A DNA stretch of 64,000 nt from Rana temporaria (Eukaryota > Chordata > Amphibia > Anura > Ranidae): assembly GCF_905171775.1 (NCBI RefSeq), contig NC_053497.1, positions 40,213,781-40,277,780 on the forward strand, written 5' to 3'. The translations under genes were made by a program, and so were the position numbers. Below the pieces are notes generated by a model that saw only the letters and a list, made by a program, of their open reading frames with translations, was not told the DNA's origin and did not search any database. Shown in pieces: positions 1 through 10,219 of this stretch; within the stretch, counting starts at the first letter, position 1; each line of letters begins with the position of its first letter.

Positions 1-199
1 GCAGTGTGTTTAAAGGGATAAAACGCTTGAAAAGGCACATGTATTGCGGAGATGTACGAAATATGTTTTATTTTAACTTTTCCTTGACATAAACATTAAA
101 CCTGAATTCCAAGTATGGCAGTGTGATACATTTGCCTATATGTCTCAGTTTACTGCTCCCTGCTAGCCATATGGGTAGAGGTAGAAAGGAATTTCATGT
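1..199. other. unassigned sequence
   Basis: No coding frame, terminal repeat or tandem array recognised here. Confidence 0.5.
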
Positions 200-690
200 G
201 TGATTCATTCCTCTGACAGGTTATTGACGTGCTAATGTCCCCTCACTATTCTAAACGTTAATTGATCTATTGTGTTGTGTGAAGAAGATCTGTGTTTACC
301 CTTAAAAGATGTGTATTGTATCATCATGCTAAATGATTAGAGAAGTAGTATGTTAATTATTCTGATTGCTTCAGTGTATTAATTAACTCCACTGATGTCT
401 TTATCTAAAGAAACGTGTCTGCATGGTCGGCTCCGACTTGTCTCCTATAATCTGTATGGGAAACCCCACTGTGTGAGGGGGGCGTTCCTAACAGGCTGTA
501 ACCACATATAAGCTGAGTTTTTGTGTCAATAAAGTGTCTTGTTCTAGCAGTAAGCTTGGCATGTGTGGCTTTCTGGGCGATTCCAGGGATATCCCTCCTC
601 GTGGAATATTGGGGTGATTTTCGTTATGGGAAGAAGGGAACATTGACGGGGATATCATACCAATACCGTCACAGGCAGTTTTTACATTGT
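200..690 (+). mobile_element. candidate LTR (TATA and poly(A) signal)
   Basis: A promoter-like CATATAAG at 505-512 is followed 15 bases later by CAATAAAG (AATAAA at 528-533) and a GT-rich stretch, the order seen in U3-R-U5 of many LTRs. The downstream block around 570-640 has U5/leader-like composition. I could not define TG...CA ends, a duplication or a primer-binding site, so boundaries are approximate and this could be another kind of repeat. Confidence 0.27.
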
Positions 691-887
691 TACATTGATC
701 CACCTTAGACCTATGCAAGTATGCATATGTAATACCCATGGGATACCCTTGGAAATGACTGTAGGATATTTTGCTACTACACAGTAATCTATACTAGCTT
801 CTGGGGCCGATGCCGAGCTGCTGCCCTACTATATTGTGAACACAGGAGGTTGCACATTCGGCATGAGTGCCATTTAGAGAACAGTTT

Positions 888-1003
888 GCATTTTCTCAAT
901 GAATGAAAAGCATTTACTGATTAGACAAGGTGGAGATCATGACATCACAACCTCCCTCCAACTTTTCCAATCAGAAAATGATTTGCATTCATTGAGAAAA
1001 TGT
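888..1003. repeat. imperfect inverted repeat
   Basis: The stretch starting GCATTTTCTCAATGAATG at about 889 recurs inverted as CATTCATTGAGAAAATG at about 986-1002. The arms are roughly 35 bases around a 45-base spacer. This is consistent with the core of a small palindromic MITE whose outer ends I cannot define. Confidence 0.55.
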
Positions 1004-1193
1004 AAAGTGAATACTGAATGGTGTCTGTGCTGAGCGAATGATCTACTGCATTCACAGTGCAGTAGAGCAGCCACTCGCAGTAGGCGATCACTGTATAACT
1101 CTGGGATCACACAGGCTATGGTACATACATAATCATATTGGACCAGGCTAGACCAATGTAATTCTGTAAAAATTGCCATACCTAACTTCAGTT

Positions 1194-1525
1194 TTAACGG
1201 ATAAGTTCACTTTTTAGAAAAATATAATACATGCACATTTTTTTGCAGGTAAAATTTTATTTAAAATGTTTGTTTTCTTTGGAGCCTTTAAAGCATTTCG
1301 CCAGGGATCAGCAGATCTGCCAGTGTACATCCTGGCAAGCAGATACAGTCTTACAAGAATAGAGAATGAGCTACCACAGTGCTCCACGGTGCCATGGTAG
1401 GTTATTGGAAACTTCAAGCCGACACCTGCAAGCCCTGCCGCACCTTGTCGCTTTTCATTCACAGGATACTGTGAATGAATGACACAGCTGGGTGGGCGGG
1501 CGGAGCCCCACTCAGCCTCTTTTTT
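1194..1525 (+). mobile_element. Kolobok/T2-like MITE, left-end fragment
   Basis: Starts TTAACGGATAAGTTCAC. The same family begins TTAAAGGATAAGTTCACC at 32151 and shares with it downstream the ATGCACAT block, GATCAGCAGATC-like text and the GCTGGGTGGG...GGAGCCCCAC block. The matching right end is absent. The homology stops where LTR-retroelement gag-like sequence begins, so the copy is truncated or was broken by that element. Confidence 0.55.
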
Positions 1526-2257
1526 TTTGTATTCTGCTGGAAACCCCACACCATCTGCTGCGGCTAACTGTTGGGGAGGGAGGCCGACTGCCCCGTCTCC
1601 CTGGAACTCAGTAGTTGTTGCCGGTGCTGGGCAGAGGTTGGTAGCACTCTGCCCAGTTGCCAGTGCTTCAGCTGGGTTGGTGTCATCATTCTCTCTTTCA
1701 CTGGTATTGTCTCCCAGGTGCATGCACCCTTGTTGGGGAGGGGAAATGGTTGCTTCTCCTCCCTGCATCTCTGAAATCAACTGGGAAAGAGGAACCATCA
1801 CCTTCTCACTCCAAAACTGCTACGGGTGTAGAACAGGGGTCTGCGGTACTCTGTCCTGCTAACAGTACCTGAGCAGGTGATGCATAATCTATAACTTCCT
1901 CTGAACAGTCCATTCATTCTGTAATCTGTGGCTGGAGAGATGAGCTGACTGCCCCAACTCCCTGGAACTCCACAGATGTTGCCATTGCTGGGAAGAGTTT
2001 GGTAGCAATCTGCCCTGTTGCCAGCACTTCTGCTGGGGACTCCCCATCATCTGCTTCGGCCAACCATTGGATTCTTCCCCTCCCAAACTGTGCAGCTGAC
2101 ATTGGGGAGCTGGCTGCTTCCTTCTCCGTTCCCTCATCTGGCTGCTGGGAAGTGATCGCCACCTTCTAACCATGAGCCTCCGGAACTGCTACAGGCGTGG
2201 GGCAGAGGTGTCCTGTCTGTTAAGCTGGGCCTTTCGTTTATGTTGGGTCTTTTAGCT
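1526..2257 (-). pseudogene. LTR retroelement gag-downstream region, two diverged repeats
   Basis: Minus-strand sequence downstream of the gag start at 2422. Two tandem, diverged segments of about 300 bases encode related peptides: one has EVLATGQIATKLFPA-like text (about 1.91-2.16 kb), the other ALATGQSATNLCPAPATT (about 1.55-1.70 kb), each followed by EFQG and GAV. The similarity is clearest at protein level, which suggests coding origin before decay. Frames are broken by stops and shifts, and no protease, reverse transcriptase or integrase follows. Exact product unknown. Confidence 0.4.
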
Positions 2258-2422
2258 CTATCCATTTCGACTAGTTCTGCTATAATGTCCCTCTTCTTGC
2301 GGTTGTTGGCCGGCCGGCCCCGGTTTTTCCAGTAAGTCCTTGAGGGAAGAGTGCTTTAGCTGTTCATACTGTGCTTTCATTGGCCTGTGTCCTCTTGTAG
2401 CTGTCCTGGCTGTTGGAATCAT
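2258..2422 (-). pseudogene. gag N-terminus with SAP-like motif, frameshifted
   Basis: A minus-strand ATG at 2422 lies 19 bases after the LTR end. The frame encodes a basic start and then a helix-rich stretch (KAQYEQLKHSSLKDLLEK). In another frame the DNA continues with RKKRDIIAELVEMD. The two halves together have the spacing of a SAP-like helix-extended-loop-helix motif seen at the start of some Gypsy-type Gag proteins, so one small indel near 2330 has broken the gene. Gag would package element RNA. Assignment to Gypsy rather than an endogenous retrovirus is unproven because pol is absent. Confidence 0.5.
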
Positions 2423-2440
2423 CCCACCGCTGCCACCAAT
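2423..2440 (-). promoter_or_regulatory. candidate primer-binding site
   Basis: Directly after the minus-strand LTR end the sequence reads ATTGGTGGCAGCGGTGGG. TGG-initial text two bases inside an LTR is typical of a tRNA primer-binding site. I cannot name the tRNA from sequence alone. Confidence 0.45.
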
Positions 2441-3193
2441 TGTAACAACAACCCGAGTATGAAAGGGGTTAAAGTCGTTTAGGACCTTCCTTTCTTGAAC
2501 ATAAAGGCAGCTACCGAACACTCCAACAAGCCGAACGAGAAACCCATATGAATATTTCTCCCCCAAGCACGAGACGAGGCTTTGTGTTGAGGGTCAAACA
2601 GGAATGAGGTTTTATTGAAAGAAATACAAATCTTATATACAGTAAAAGAGGAGGTGCATACCTCCTGCTCATATTACTCTGAAAATACACCTCTGACCAG
2701 ACCTAATTAACATGAGCTAATTAACTAATCCCTTTAAGCAGCCTGGTCATTGTAATGATAAATCAGGATTTCATTACAGGTCAGACTTGTTATCACCGAG
2801 CTTCACACAGAAGATGACACATTATCATATATATCAACACAGAACTCCTTCATACAATTGCAGGGTTAATTGGCCCAGACAACAATGGCTGAAAGAGAAG
2901 CCACACTAGACTCATTTACATTATTACAGACAGACAGGTGGCTGGAGTTGACATCAGCATCTCCTAACAGTATGAATCAGTCAGTCTTTCTAATATGGCA
3001 TATACAGGGTTCCCAGAGTCTGTGTGTTTTGAGGGGACATGGACTTGAATCCAAAGTAACATTACTTCAAGGTCCCCAGGCATACAGCTCACAAAGAGTA
3101 TTGTTCCCTTAAAATCCATGGCCCATAATCGGAAGGCAAGAGGCTAGCATTCAGTCCTCTCCAAAAGCCTCTGTCTCGGCTAGGTCTGTCACA
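2441..3193 (-). mobile_element. LTR of minus-strand Gypsy/ERV-like element
   Basis: The minus strand starts TGTGACAGACC at 3193 and ends GTTGTTACA at 2441, giving TGT...ACA ends over 753 bases. Internal signals are in order: TATATAAG at 2639-2632, then AATAAA at 2616-2611, then a U5-like region, then the primer-binding-like site and gag ATG. No second LTR was found in the window, so this is the 5' LTR of an element truncated after gag. The sequence beyond 3193 did not give a clear duplication. Confidence 0.62.
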
Positions 3194-3850
3194 ACCCCCA
3201 AATCTTTTCTTCTGTAGTACTGACCAACGCTGTACCCTCAATGTTGTATTCTCTCAAGGGATTATTTTTCCCTAGGTGCATTATTTTACATTTAGAAACA
3301 TTGAACTGCAGTCTCCACTGCTTTGACAATCTTCCAGCAATGCCAAATCATGTTCCATGTTACAGACAATGAGGTGTCCCTTGTTCACATCTGAAAAAGT
3401 TGGGAGGTATGAGTGTATAGCCCCATCCTCTCATCTGCAATCAGGGACAGCAGTAGATGCTGAATCATATAAGGAGTGAAAATGATAAGAGGACGAGGTG
3501 ATTCTAAAATGAGGCATGCATGGACGGTGTATGAACACATGGGAAATATCTATGACTTTATTGTCTGGGATAGGAAGGTGAAATTTCCCAATAAAGACCT
3601 AAAAATAGCTGTGTTACAGTTAGTGCTGCATGTGTGGCCCATTTAATACTTTATTTTTATTTTTCTCTCTGGATTCTTCTTTGAGAATAATAAAGGACCT
3701 GGAAATACGTTTGTTTTAGAATAAATACTGTTCAAAGGAGTTTACATTTATTTACTGGGCTCTTTCCTGCTGTTTAAAGTCAAATAGTCGCCTACACAGT
3801 CATTTCCAGGCTTGGATGAATGTTCTGTAAAATACAGCTTATTAGCACAC
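3194..3850. other. no gene; possible old dispersed repeat
   Basis: No coding frame. The text at 3200-3360 resembles a dispersed repeat I recall from frog genomes, but I cannot name the family. Several AATAAA-like strings occur near 3590 and 3690. Nothing else is supportable. Confidence 0.35.
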
Positions 3851-3853
3851 TTA

Positions 3854-4286
3854 TGCTGCGTACATATGACCGTTATTCATGTCGTGGGAAAAAACTATGT
3901 TTTTCTTGACGTGATTCCTCTCAAGCCTGCCTTCCATACACACGTTCGTGAAAAAAATGCTTCAGCATCGGTGACGTACAACGCGTACAACGGCACTATA
4001 AAGGGGAACTCCATTCGAATGGCGCCACCCTTTGGGCTGCTTATGCTAATTTTCCTGTCTCATAACTTGCTTCTGAGCATGCTCGTTTTTTTCCCCCTCG
4101 TTAAAGCGTACACAAGACCGTTTTTCACGACGTGAAAAACGACGAGAAAAAATAGAGCAGGTTCTAAATTTTTAACGGACATTTTTCTCATTGAGACAAA
4201 ATGCTCTGGAGCCTGCACACGGCCTTTTTTCACGACCAATTAAAAAAATTAAATTTTTCTCGTCAAATGGTCATGTGTACGCGGCA
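3854..4286 (+). mobile_element. PIF/Harbinger-like MITE, TTA duplication
   Basis: Left end TGCTGCGTACATATGACC and inverted right end TGCCGCGTACACATGACC match at 16 of 18 positions, and both sides are flanked by TTA (3851-3853 and 4287-4289). TWA three-base duplications are characteristic of the PIF/Harbinger superfamily. The interior has CG-rich blocks and no transposase frame, so the copy is non-autonomous. Confidence 0.75.
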
Positions 4287-4471
4287 TTAGATGTAGAGAT
4301 GTGTCAATGCAGAAGTACCACCACTAGCTCCCGATATGTGAAATAATGTCTCGTTCTATACTTGATGACCCCTGCTAAAAGTAACTGAACCACTTTAATA
4401 ATGAACCCCAGGCAGATATAAAGTGACCCTGAACTCTGTTTAACTGCTTGCCAACCATATACTGTATGTGT

Positions 4472-4492
4472 ATATATATATATATTTATATG
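4472..4492. repeat. short AT microsatellite
   Basis: Alternating TA stretch of about 20 bases inside the TTAAC-ended element. Confidence 0.7.
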
Positions 4493-6216
4493 GCAGCTCT
4501 AGTACGTGATCCTGCATTTTCGGGTCTGGAGCGCGCACCTGGCCAGCGACCCACTCCCACTGTGATTGTAAACAGCAGGAGCCAATCAGTGGGTCCAGTG
4601 GACTCGATTGTTTGGGATACAAACAGAACTGCAGTCTGCCTATGTAAACAAGGCAAATCGCCGTTCGGTCAGCAGGAACACGGATCTCTGCCTCCCCCTA
4701 GTACAAGCACCTCCCCCACAGTAGCCATGCACATTATAGGCACACATTTAACCCTTTGATCGCCTCTGTTAACCCCTTCCTGGCCAGTGCCATTAGGAAA
4801 GTGACAGTGCATATTTTTAGCACCGATCACTGTATTAGTGTCACTGGTTCCCAAAAAAGTGTCAGTTAGTGTCTGATTTGTCCGCCACAATGTCGTAGTC
4901 CTTCTATAAGTCTATTATTGTCCCTAATGTCCTTCCCAACCAGGCCTCTGTATAGGTGACTGTTTCCGCCGTTGCCACACTTCTCTACTTTATTAGGGAG
5001 GTATGGTAATTGTCATTTAACTCCACACCCCTTATGCCACTGCACTAAACTGTACTTACCTCTGCCTTCTTTGGAACTGACCCTAGCCTGTTATACCACC
5101 ACTCTTTTGCCTAACGCTAAACTGTACCTACCTCTGCCTGCTCTGGTACTGACCCTGGACTGTTTAACCACATTTTTTGCCTGCGTCTTGGACTGATCTT
5201 TTACCCTGCTACTGGAGTAGTGGGATTCATAACACAGGAGTCTCACATATGTGAGAGGCTCCAGAATAATTTTTCTTGATAAAGAAAACACATTTTTTAG
5301 TTTTCTCATTCCCGGATTAGGGTCTGTAGTCCGGAGGCTTCAAAGAGATTTGGGTGGGAGAAGCCTCTATGCCTGTCCCCATTCTTTCTTGGCCTGCTAC
5401 CTGTACTATGGACCATGTTCCTGCTTACTACCTGGACCAATATTTTGGCACTGCTGGCAATATCTCTACCTGCACTGACCCTGGACTGTATATGGACAAT
5501 ATCCCTGCCTGTACTGACTATGGAAAATATTCCTGCCTGCTGCCCGGATAATTCCATTCACTGACCACATCCCTGGCTGCTGCCTGGATCAGGGCTCTCT
5601 TCCTGTGGACAACTGTACTACCTAAACCACAGGTAATCTTTTGTTTACCCTTTGCTCAGCAGAATGTATTTTGGGGTGTAATTCTTGGTATGTGCGGGCT
5701 ATCTGTTAGGAATATGAAGGGCCTTAAAAAATGTGATAGGTTGTCAGGAAATGATACGGTATGCGTAATTTATGTCCATAGAACACCTGACCGTGCTCTT
5801 TGGATGTTGGGCCCTGTATGTGGCGAGACTGTATAAAAGTCTCACACATGTGGTATCGCATACTCAGGAGGAGTAGCAGAATGTATTTTGGGGTGTCATT
5901 TTTTCTATGTACATGCTATGTGTTGGAAATATCTTGTAAATAGACAGCTTTGTGTAAAAAAAAAAAACTTCTGGAAAAAGATGAACCATGGTCTTGGTGC
6001 TCCAGGGCCTTCCAAATGTAATACTGTAGGTGGTTGAGAAATTAGGTGTGTAATTTATGCTCCTAGAACGCCTGAGGGTGCTACTTGGGCCTCTGTATGT
6101 GGCCAGGCTGTGTAAAAGTCTCACACATGTGATATTGCCATACTCAGGAGGAGTAGCAGAATGTGTTTTGGGGTGTAATATGTGGTATGCACATACCATG
6201 TGAGAGAAATAACCCG

Positions 6217-6740
6217 TTAAAGCGGAGGTTCACCCTAAAAAACAACTATGTACCATCCAAACCAGCATACTAGCTACAGTATGCCTTTTTTTATTTATTT
6301 TTTGCGCTGTACTTACTGTTTAATCCGTCACTTTCGTTTCAGACTCCCGCGGGGAGTAGGCGTTCCTATGAAGAGGGGAACATGATTGACGTCCGGCTAT
6401 TGCGCGTCACACATTCCGAAAATAGCCGGAGTAGGACTCGGCTCTTCACGGCGCTATACGGTGCCTGCGCACAGACTAGGAGCTGACTGCGCAGGCGCCG
6501 TATATATCCGAGTCCTATTTCGGCTATTTTCGGAACGCGTGACGTGCCATAGCCGGACGTCAATCATGTTCCCCTCTTCATAGGAACGCCTATTTCCCCG
6601 CCGGAGTCTGAAACGAAAGTGGACGATTAAACGGTACAGCGCAAAAAAAAAAAAAAAAAGGCATACTGTAGCTGACGCTAGTATGCTGGTTTGGATGGTA
6701 GATAAAGAAATTTTTTTTTTAGGGTGAACCCCCGCTTTAA
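6217..6740. mobile_element. palindromic Kolobok-like MITE
   Basis: Begins TTAAAGCGGAGGTTCACCCT and ends as the inverse (AGGGTGAACC...GCTTTAA), with TTAA at both ends (6217-6220, 6737-6740). Almost the whole 524 bases are one inverted repeat with arms of about 250 bases meeting near 6480. Facing 65-residue frames on opposite strands are a by-product of the palindrome. It was inserted into the TTAAC-ended element: the text on either side joins to sequence typical of that family. Confidence 0.82.
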
Positions 6741-7344
6741 TATGACATGTTGTAAAAAAAAAACTAAATATATATTAATTTTGCAAAGAATTTGGGGAAA
6801 AATTACAATTTCAAAAAGCACACCATGCCTCTTACTAAATACTTTGGAATGTCTGCTTTCCAAAAATGGGTCATTTGGGGGCTATTTGTAATTTCCTGGC
6901 TTGTTAGGGTCTCAAGAAATTAGATAGGCCTTCGGTACATCAGGTGTGATCAGATGTGATCAATTTTCAGAGATTGGCACCATAGCTTGTAGTCTCTATA
7001 ACTTTCACAAAGACCAAATAATATACACAGATTTGGGTTAGTTTTACCAAGGATATGTAGTAGTATAAATTTTGGCCAAAATGTATGAAGAAAAATTACT
7101 AATTTGCTAAGTTTATTAACAGAAACAAAGAAAATGCCTTTTTTTTACAAAATGTTTGGTCTTTTTTTATTTATAGCACAAAAAAATAGAAAACCCAGAG
7201 GTGATCAAATACCACCAAAAGAAAGCTCTTATTGTGTGAAAAAAAGGGCACTGAAAGCTGACAATTGGTCTGGTTAGGAAGGGAGTTTAAGTGCTCAGTG
7301 GGCAAGTGGTTAATATCACTTTAATGCACCACTTAGGATCAAAT

Positions 7345-8069
7345 GGGCCAGATTCTCATACATTTACGTTGCTCCTGGGCAGCGTAACGTATGTGATTTA
7401 CGTTACACCGCCGCAGGTTTACAGGTTTACATCCTGATTCTCAGAACACTTACCTGTAAACTTGCGGCGGTGTATCGTTAAATCGCTCGGCGCAAGCCCG
7501 CCCAATTCAAATGGGACGGGCACCATTTAAATTAGGTGCGCTCCCGCGCCGAGCGTACTGCGCATGCTCCGTCGGGTAAATTACCCGACGTGCATTGCGC
7601 TAAATGACGTCGCCCCGACGTCATTTGCTTAGACGTTTACGTAAATGGCGTCCAGCGCCATTCACGGACGTCTTACGCTAACAACGTAATTTTTTTTAAA
7701 TTCGACGCGGGAACGACGGCCATACTTAACATTGGTTGCCCCACATAATAGCAGGGGCAACCTTACGCGCCACGTACGCTACGGAAACGACGTAAATTCT
7801 CAGCGTCGACCGCGCGTATGTCCGGGAATCTCGCGTACTTACCTCATTTCCATAGACGACGGGGGAAAACGACGATGCGACACCTAGCGGCGGGAAAAAA
7901 AATTGCTTTTAAGATCTGACAGCGTAAGAGCCTTACGCCTGTCAGATCTAATGGGTATCTATGCGTAACTGATTCTAAGAATCAGTCGCATAGATACCCG
8001 GGGCCAGATGAGGAGTTAGGACGGCGCAAATGGTGTTGCGCCGTCGTAACGCCTTTGAGAATCTGGCCC
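7345..8069. mobile_element. foldback element, GGGCCAGATTC ends
   Basis: Starts GGGCCAGATTCTCA and ends TGAGAATCTGGCCC. Flanked by AAT on both sides (7342-7344, 8070-8072). The ends are themselves hairpin-rich and the centre is CG-rich with CATGCTCCGTCGGG text shared by the other copies in this window. No coding frame. Non-autonomous DNA transposon; superfamily discussed in the findings. Confidence 0.8.
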
Positions 8070-8072
8070 AAT

Positions 8073-8690
8073 ATCTACATTATAAATGATCCCATTAGTC
8101 TTTATCTGCTGATTTATCTCTCTATGTTTTAACTGAAAATTATCACTGATTGCTATATACAGTATATACAGTATCTCTGACTGTAATCCAGGCTCTAGAG
8201 AGTGCTCTGAGATAATGTATAGTGTACCCATACAGCCAGGATGTGCATGCTGTTAGCTACAGCTTGACTGGGACAGCCGGCACCCTGGAGAGATGTATGA
8301 GAAAGAAGAAGAAACAGATGTGGGGGACCACGCGGACCCCACCCACTATGCAGCACATGTTTTCTGGTAATGCCGATGAATAATAAGACCACCTCTCCTG
8401 TCCTCTCTCCTCATACCCCCTGCAGTGCCCCCAACACAGCGCTGGCACCAACCAGTCCTATGGGGTGACTCACTGAAGGCTAATGAGTGACAGATGGAGA
8501 TCTCCACCTCCAGTGCACCACTCTCACTTCATCTATATTCAGCCACGTTACAGTATACAAATGTACAGCATATGTACAGCATGCAAACATTTTAGATTAG
8601 AGTTGTTTCATCCCATTTGTTTTTTGATCGAATTCATATTTTTACAATGCATTTGAAGTATTTCAATCAAATTCCAAATTAATTGTGAAG
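8073..8690. other. no recognised feature
   Basis: Mixed-composition sequence with a short TATACAGTATATACAGTAT repeat near 8155-8175. No gene or element could be supported. Confidence 0.4.
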
Positions 8691-8699
8691 AATAGCTGG

Positions 8700-8995
8700 T
8701 TCTATTCTATTAAAAACTTGAATTTCAGAAGACGGTTATATTCTTTCTATTTTTATCTATTGTAATCTAATTTCTTGTAATCTAATTTCTTCTATTTTAT
8801 TCTTTTAGTTTCTATTCTATACTATTCTTTTCTATTATATTCCTTTATTTTATTTTATTTTCTATTCTATTCCTTTAGTTTTTCTTCTATTGGTTTCTAT
8901 TCTGTTTTATTCTATCCTTTTATTTTCTATTCTTTTGTATTTTAATCTATTTTTCTCTATTCTATTCTGTTTATTTTTTTCTTTTGGAAATTTGA
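8700..8995 (+). repeat. degenerate TTCTA simple repeat
   Basis: Pyrimidine/AT-rich, built of TTCTATT, TTTTATT and TCTATTC words. The same tract resumes at 10067-10190, so the intervening mariner and retroelement insertions split one ancestral simple repeat. Confidence 0.8.
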
Positions 8996-9012
8996 ATTTT
9001 GTAAGACAGCTA

Positions 9013-9650
9013 CAGTGGAACCTCGGATTACGAGCATAATCTGTTCCATGAGAATGCTCGTAATCAGCCATGACTAAGCACTAATCGGAGTGTGAAACGC
9101 GTAAGAGGTTTTCCCTGTGTTCTGCTTGTTTTGTAGTGCATTTTTTATCCATTTTTTACAATAAAGACAACCTTATGTTTTTTTTGGAGTGCGGCTGTCC
9201 ATCCCGTCTTTCCTCATATCAATTGCTCGTAATCCAAAGCACTCACAAATCAAAGCGAGTTTCCCCATAGAAGTCAATGGAAACAAATTAGTTCCGTATT
9301 GACTTCTATGGCATGCAATACCGCATGTAGCCGGAGGTCGGGGGTGCCAGAGAGCCTCGGAAATACTTGGAAAGGCTCGGGGACAGCTCAGCTGAACTCA
9401 GAAAACCTTGGGAACGGAGTATTTCCACGTTTTCCAGGTATTTTAGAGTATTTCCGAAAGGCTCCGCTCGGCTCCAGTGCCCCCCCCCCCGAAACCTCAG
9501 GCTAAATGCGGTACTGCACACCACTGTGGCTTTAATCCTGCTTGTTTTGCGAGACAACACTCGCAAACCGAGTCAGGATTGAAAAAAACAACAGTGCTTG
9601 TATTGCGAAACGCTTGTTAACTGCGTTACTCGCAATCCGAGGTTTCACTG
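9013..9650 (+). mobile_element. Tc1/mariner-like non-autonomous element
   Basis: Left end CAGTGGAACCTCGGATTACG and right end CGCAATCCGAGGTTTCACTG form terminal inverted repeats flanked by TA (9011-9012 and 9651-9652), the Tc1/mariner target. Internal text includes CCCCATAGAAGTCAATGGAA. No transposase is present. A separate fragment at 9066-9223 is inserted near the left end. Confidence 0.8.
9066..9223 (+). mobile_element. nested GAAACGCGT retroelement fragment
   Basis: TGCTCGTAATC occurs immediately before (9055-9065) and after (9224-9234), an 11-base duplication inside the mariner. The inserted 158 bases contain GTGTGAAACGCGT, CAATAAAG and GGAGTGCGGCTGTCC and end near TTTCCTC, as does the element at 9684-10051. 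This looks like the 3' part of the same retroelement family. Confidence 0.68.
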
Positions 9651-9683
9651 TACATTATTTCCATTTCATTCTAGTCTATTCAA

Positions 9684-10051
9684 GTTCCAGAAGCAGGAAA
9701 GGATTACCGCTCCAGGTAGGTGTGTTGAAATATCACTCTCCTCAAGGTGGAAGCAGAAGGTGCAGGCTAAGCGTATAGAAATTAGAAGAGGGAAGGTCTG
9801 GACAGGCCAATAAAAACGGCTTTATTGTATAAAATAAACAAAAGTACAAATCACAGCAGGGTACAGGATAGGTAACTGATGCATTTCACACCCTCAACAG
9901 TGCCAAGTCATAGCTACCACTATCACTAAGCACTGTTGAGAGTATGAAACGCGTCAACCAACCTATCCTGTACCCTGCTGTGGTTTGTACGTTTGTTATT
10001 TTATACAATAAAGACGTTTTTATTGAAGTGCGGCTGTCCAGACCTTTCCTC
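9684..10051. mobile_element. inverted-repeat retroelement with 15-bp duplication
   Basis: Flanked by TTCTAGTCTATTCAA at 9669-9683 and 10052-10066. Inside, 9783-9903 and 9940-10051 are inverted copies of each other: each reads inward from the GGTCTGGACAG/GTCCAGACC ends through AATAAAG-like and CCTGTACCCTGCTG text to CACTGTTGAG and GAAACGCGT (GAAATGCAT in the other arm). The duplication length and lack of terminal TIR target suggest a reverse-transcribed, possibly Penelope-like insertion. Confidence 0.68.
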
Positions 10052-10066
10052 TTCTAGTCTATTCAA

Positions 10067-10195
10067 ATCCATTACATTTTTCATTCTATTATTTTTCTTT
10101 ATTTTCTAGACTTTTATTTTTTATTCTATTCTTTAATATTCTACTCTAATCTGTTTTATTCTATTCTTTTCTAAATAAAATTTTTGGAAGATGGA
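10067..10195 (+). repeat. TTCTA simple repeat, right part
   Basis: Continuation of the 8700-8995 simple repeat (TTCTATT, TTTTATT words) after the insertions. Confidence 0.7.
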
Positions 10196-10219
10196 TATAT
10201 TCGAACACTAATACACATA

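Larger units (their letters stand above)
4440..7313 (+). mobile_element. TTAAC-ended DNA element with nested MITE
   Basis: Begins TTAACTGCTTGCCAACC and ends GGGCAAGTGGTTAA, so the termini are inverted TTAACYRCTTG and TTAA frames the unit. The 3' block (about 6760-7313) recurs at 28684-29294 and inverted at 31520-31785. The interior has no transposase frame; tandem-like paragraphs with CTGCC and TGGACC motifs occur at 5050-5600. A palindromic MITE at 6217-6740 interrupts it. TTAA targets are used by piggyBac and Kolobok elements; the CC after TTAA favours a piggyBac-like origin, but no protein supports it. Confidence 0.6.

Noticed and set aside
9074..9100. Hammerhead ribozyme at the GAAACGCGT of the nested fragment, and at 9937-9960
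   Set aside because: The CUGAUGA core reads CTAATCG or CTGTTGA and stems I and II do not pair, so only family relationship and not a ribozyme can be claimed.
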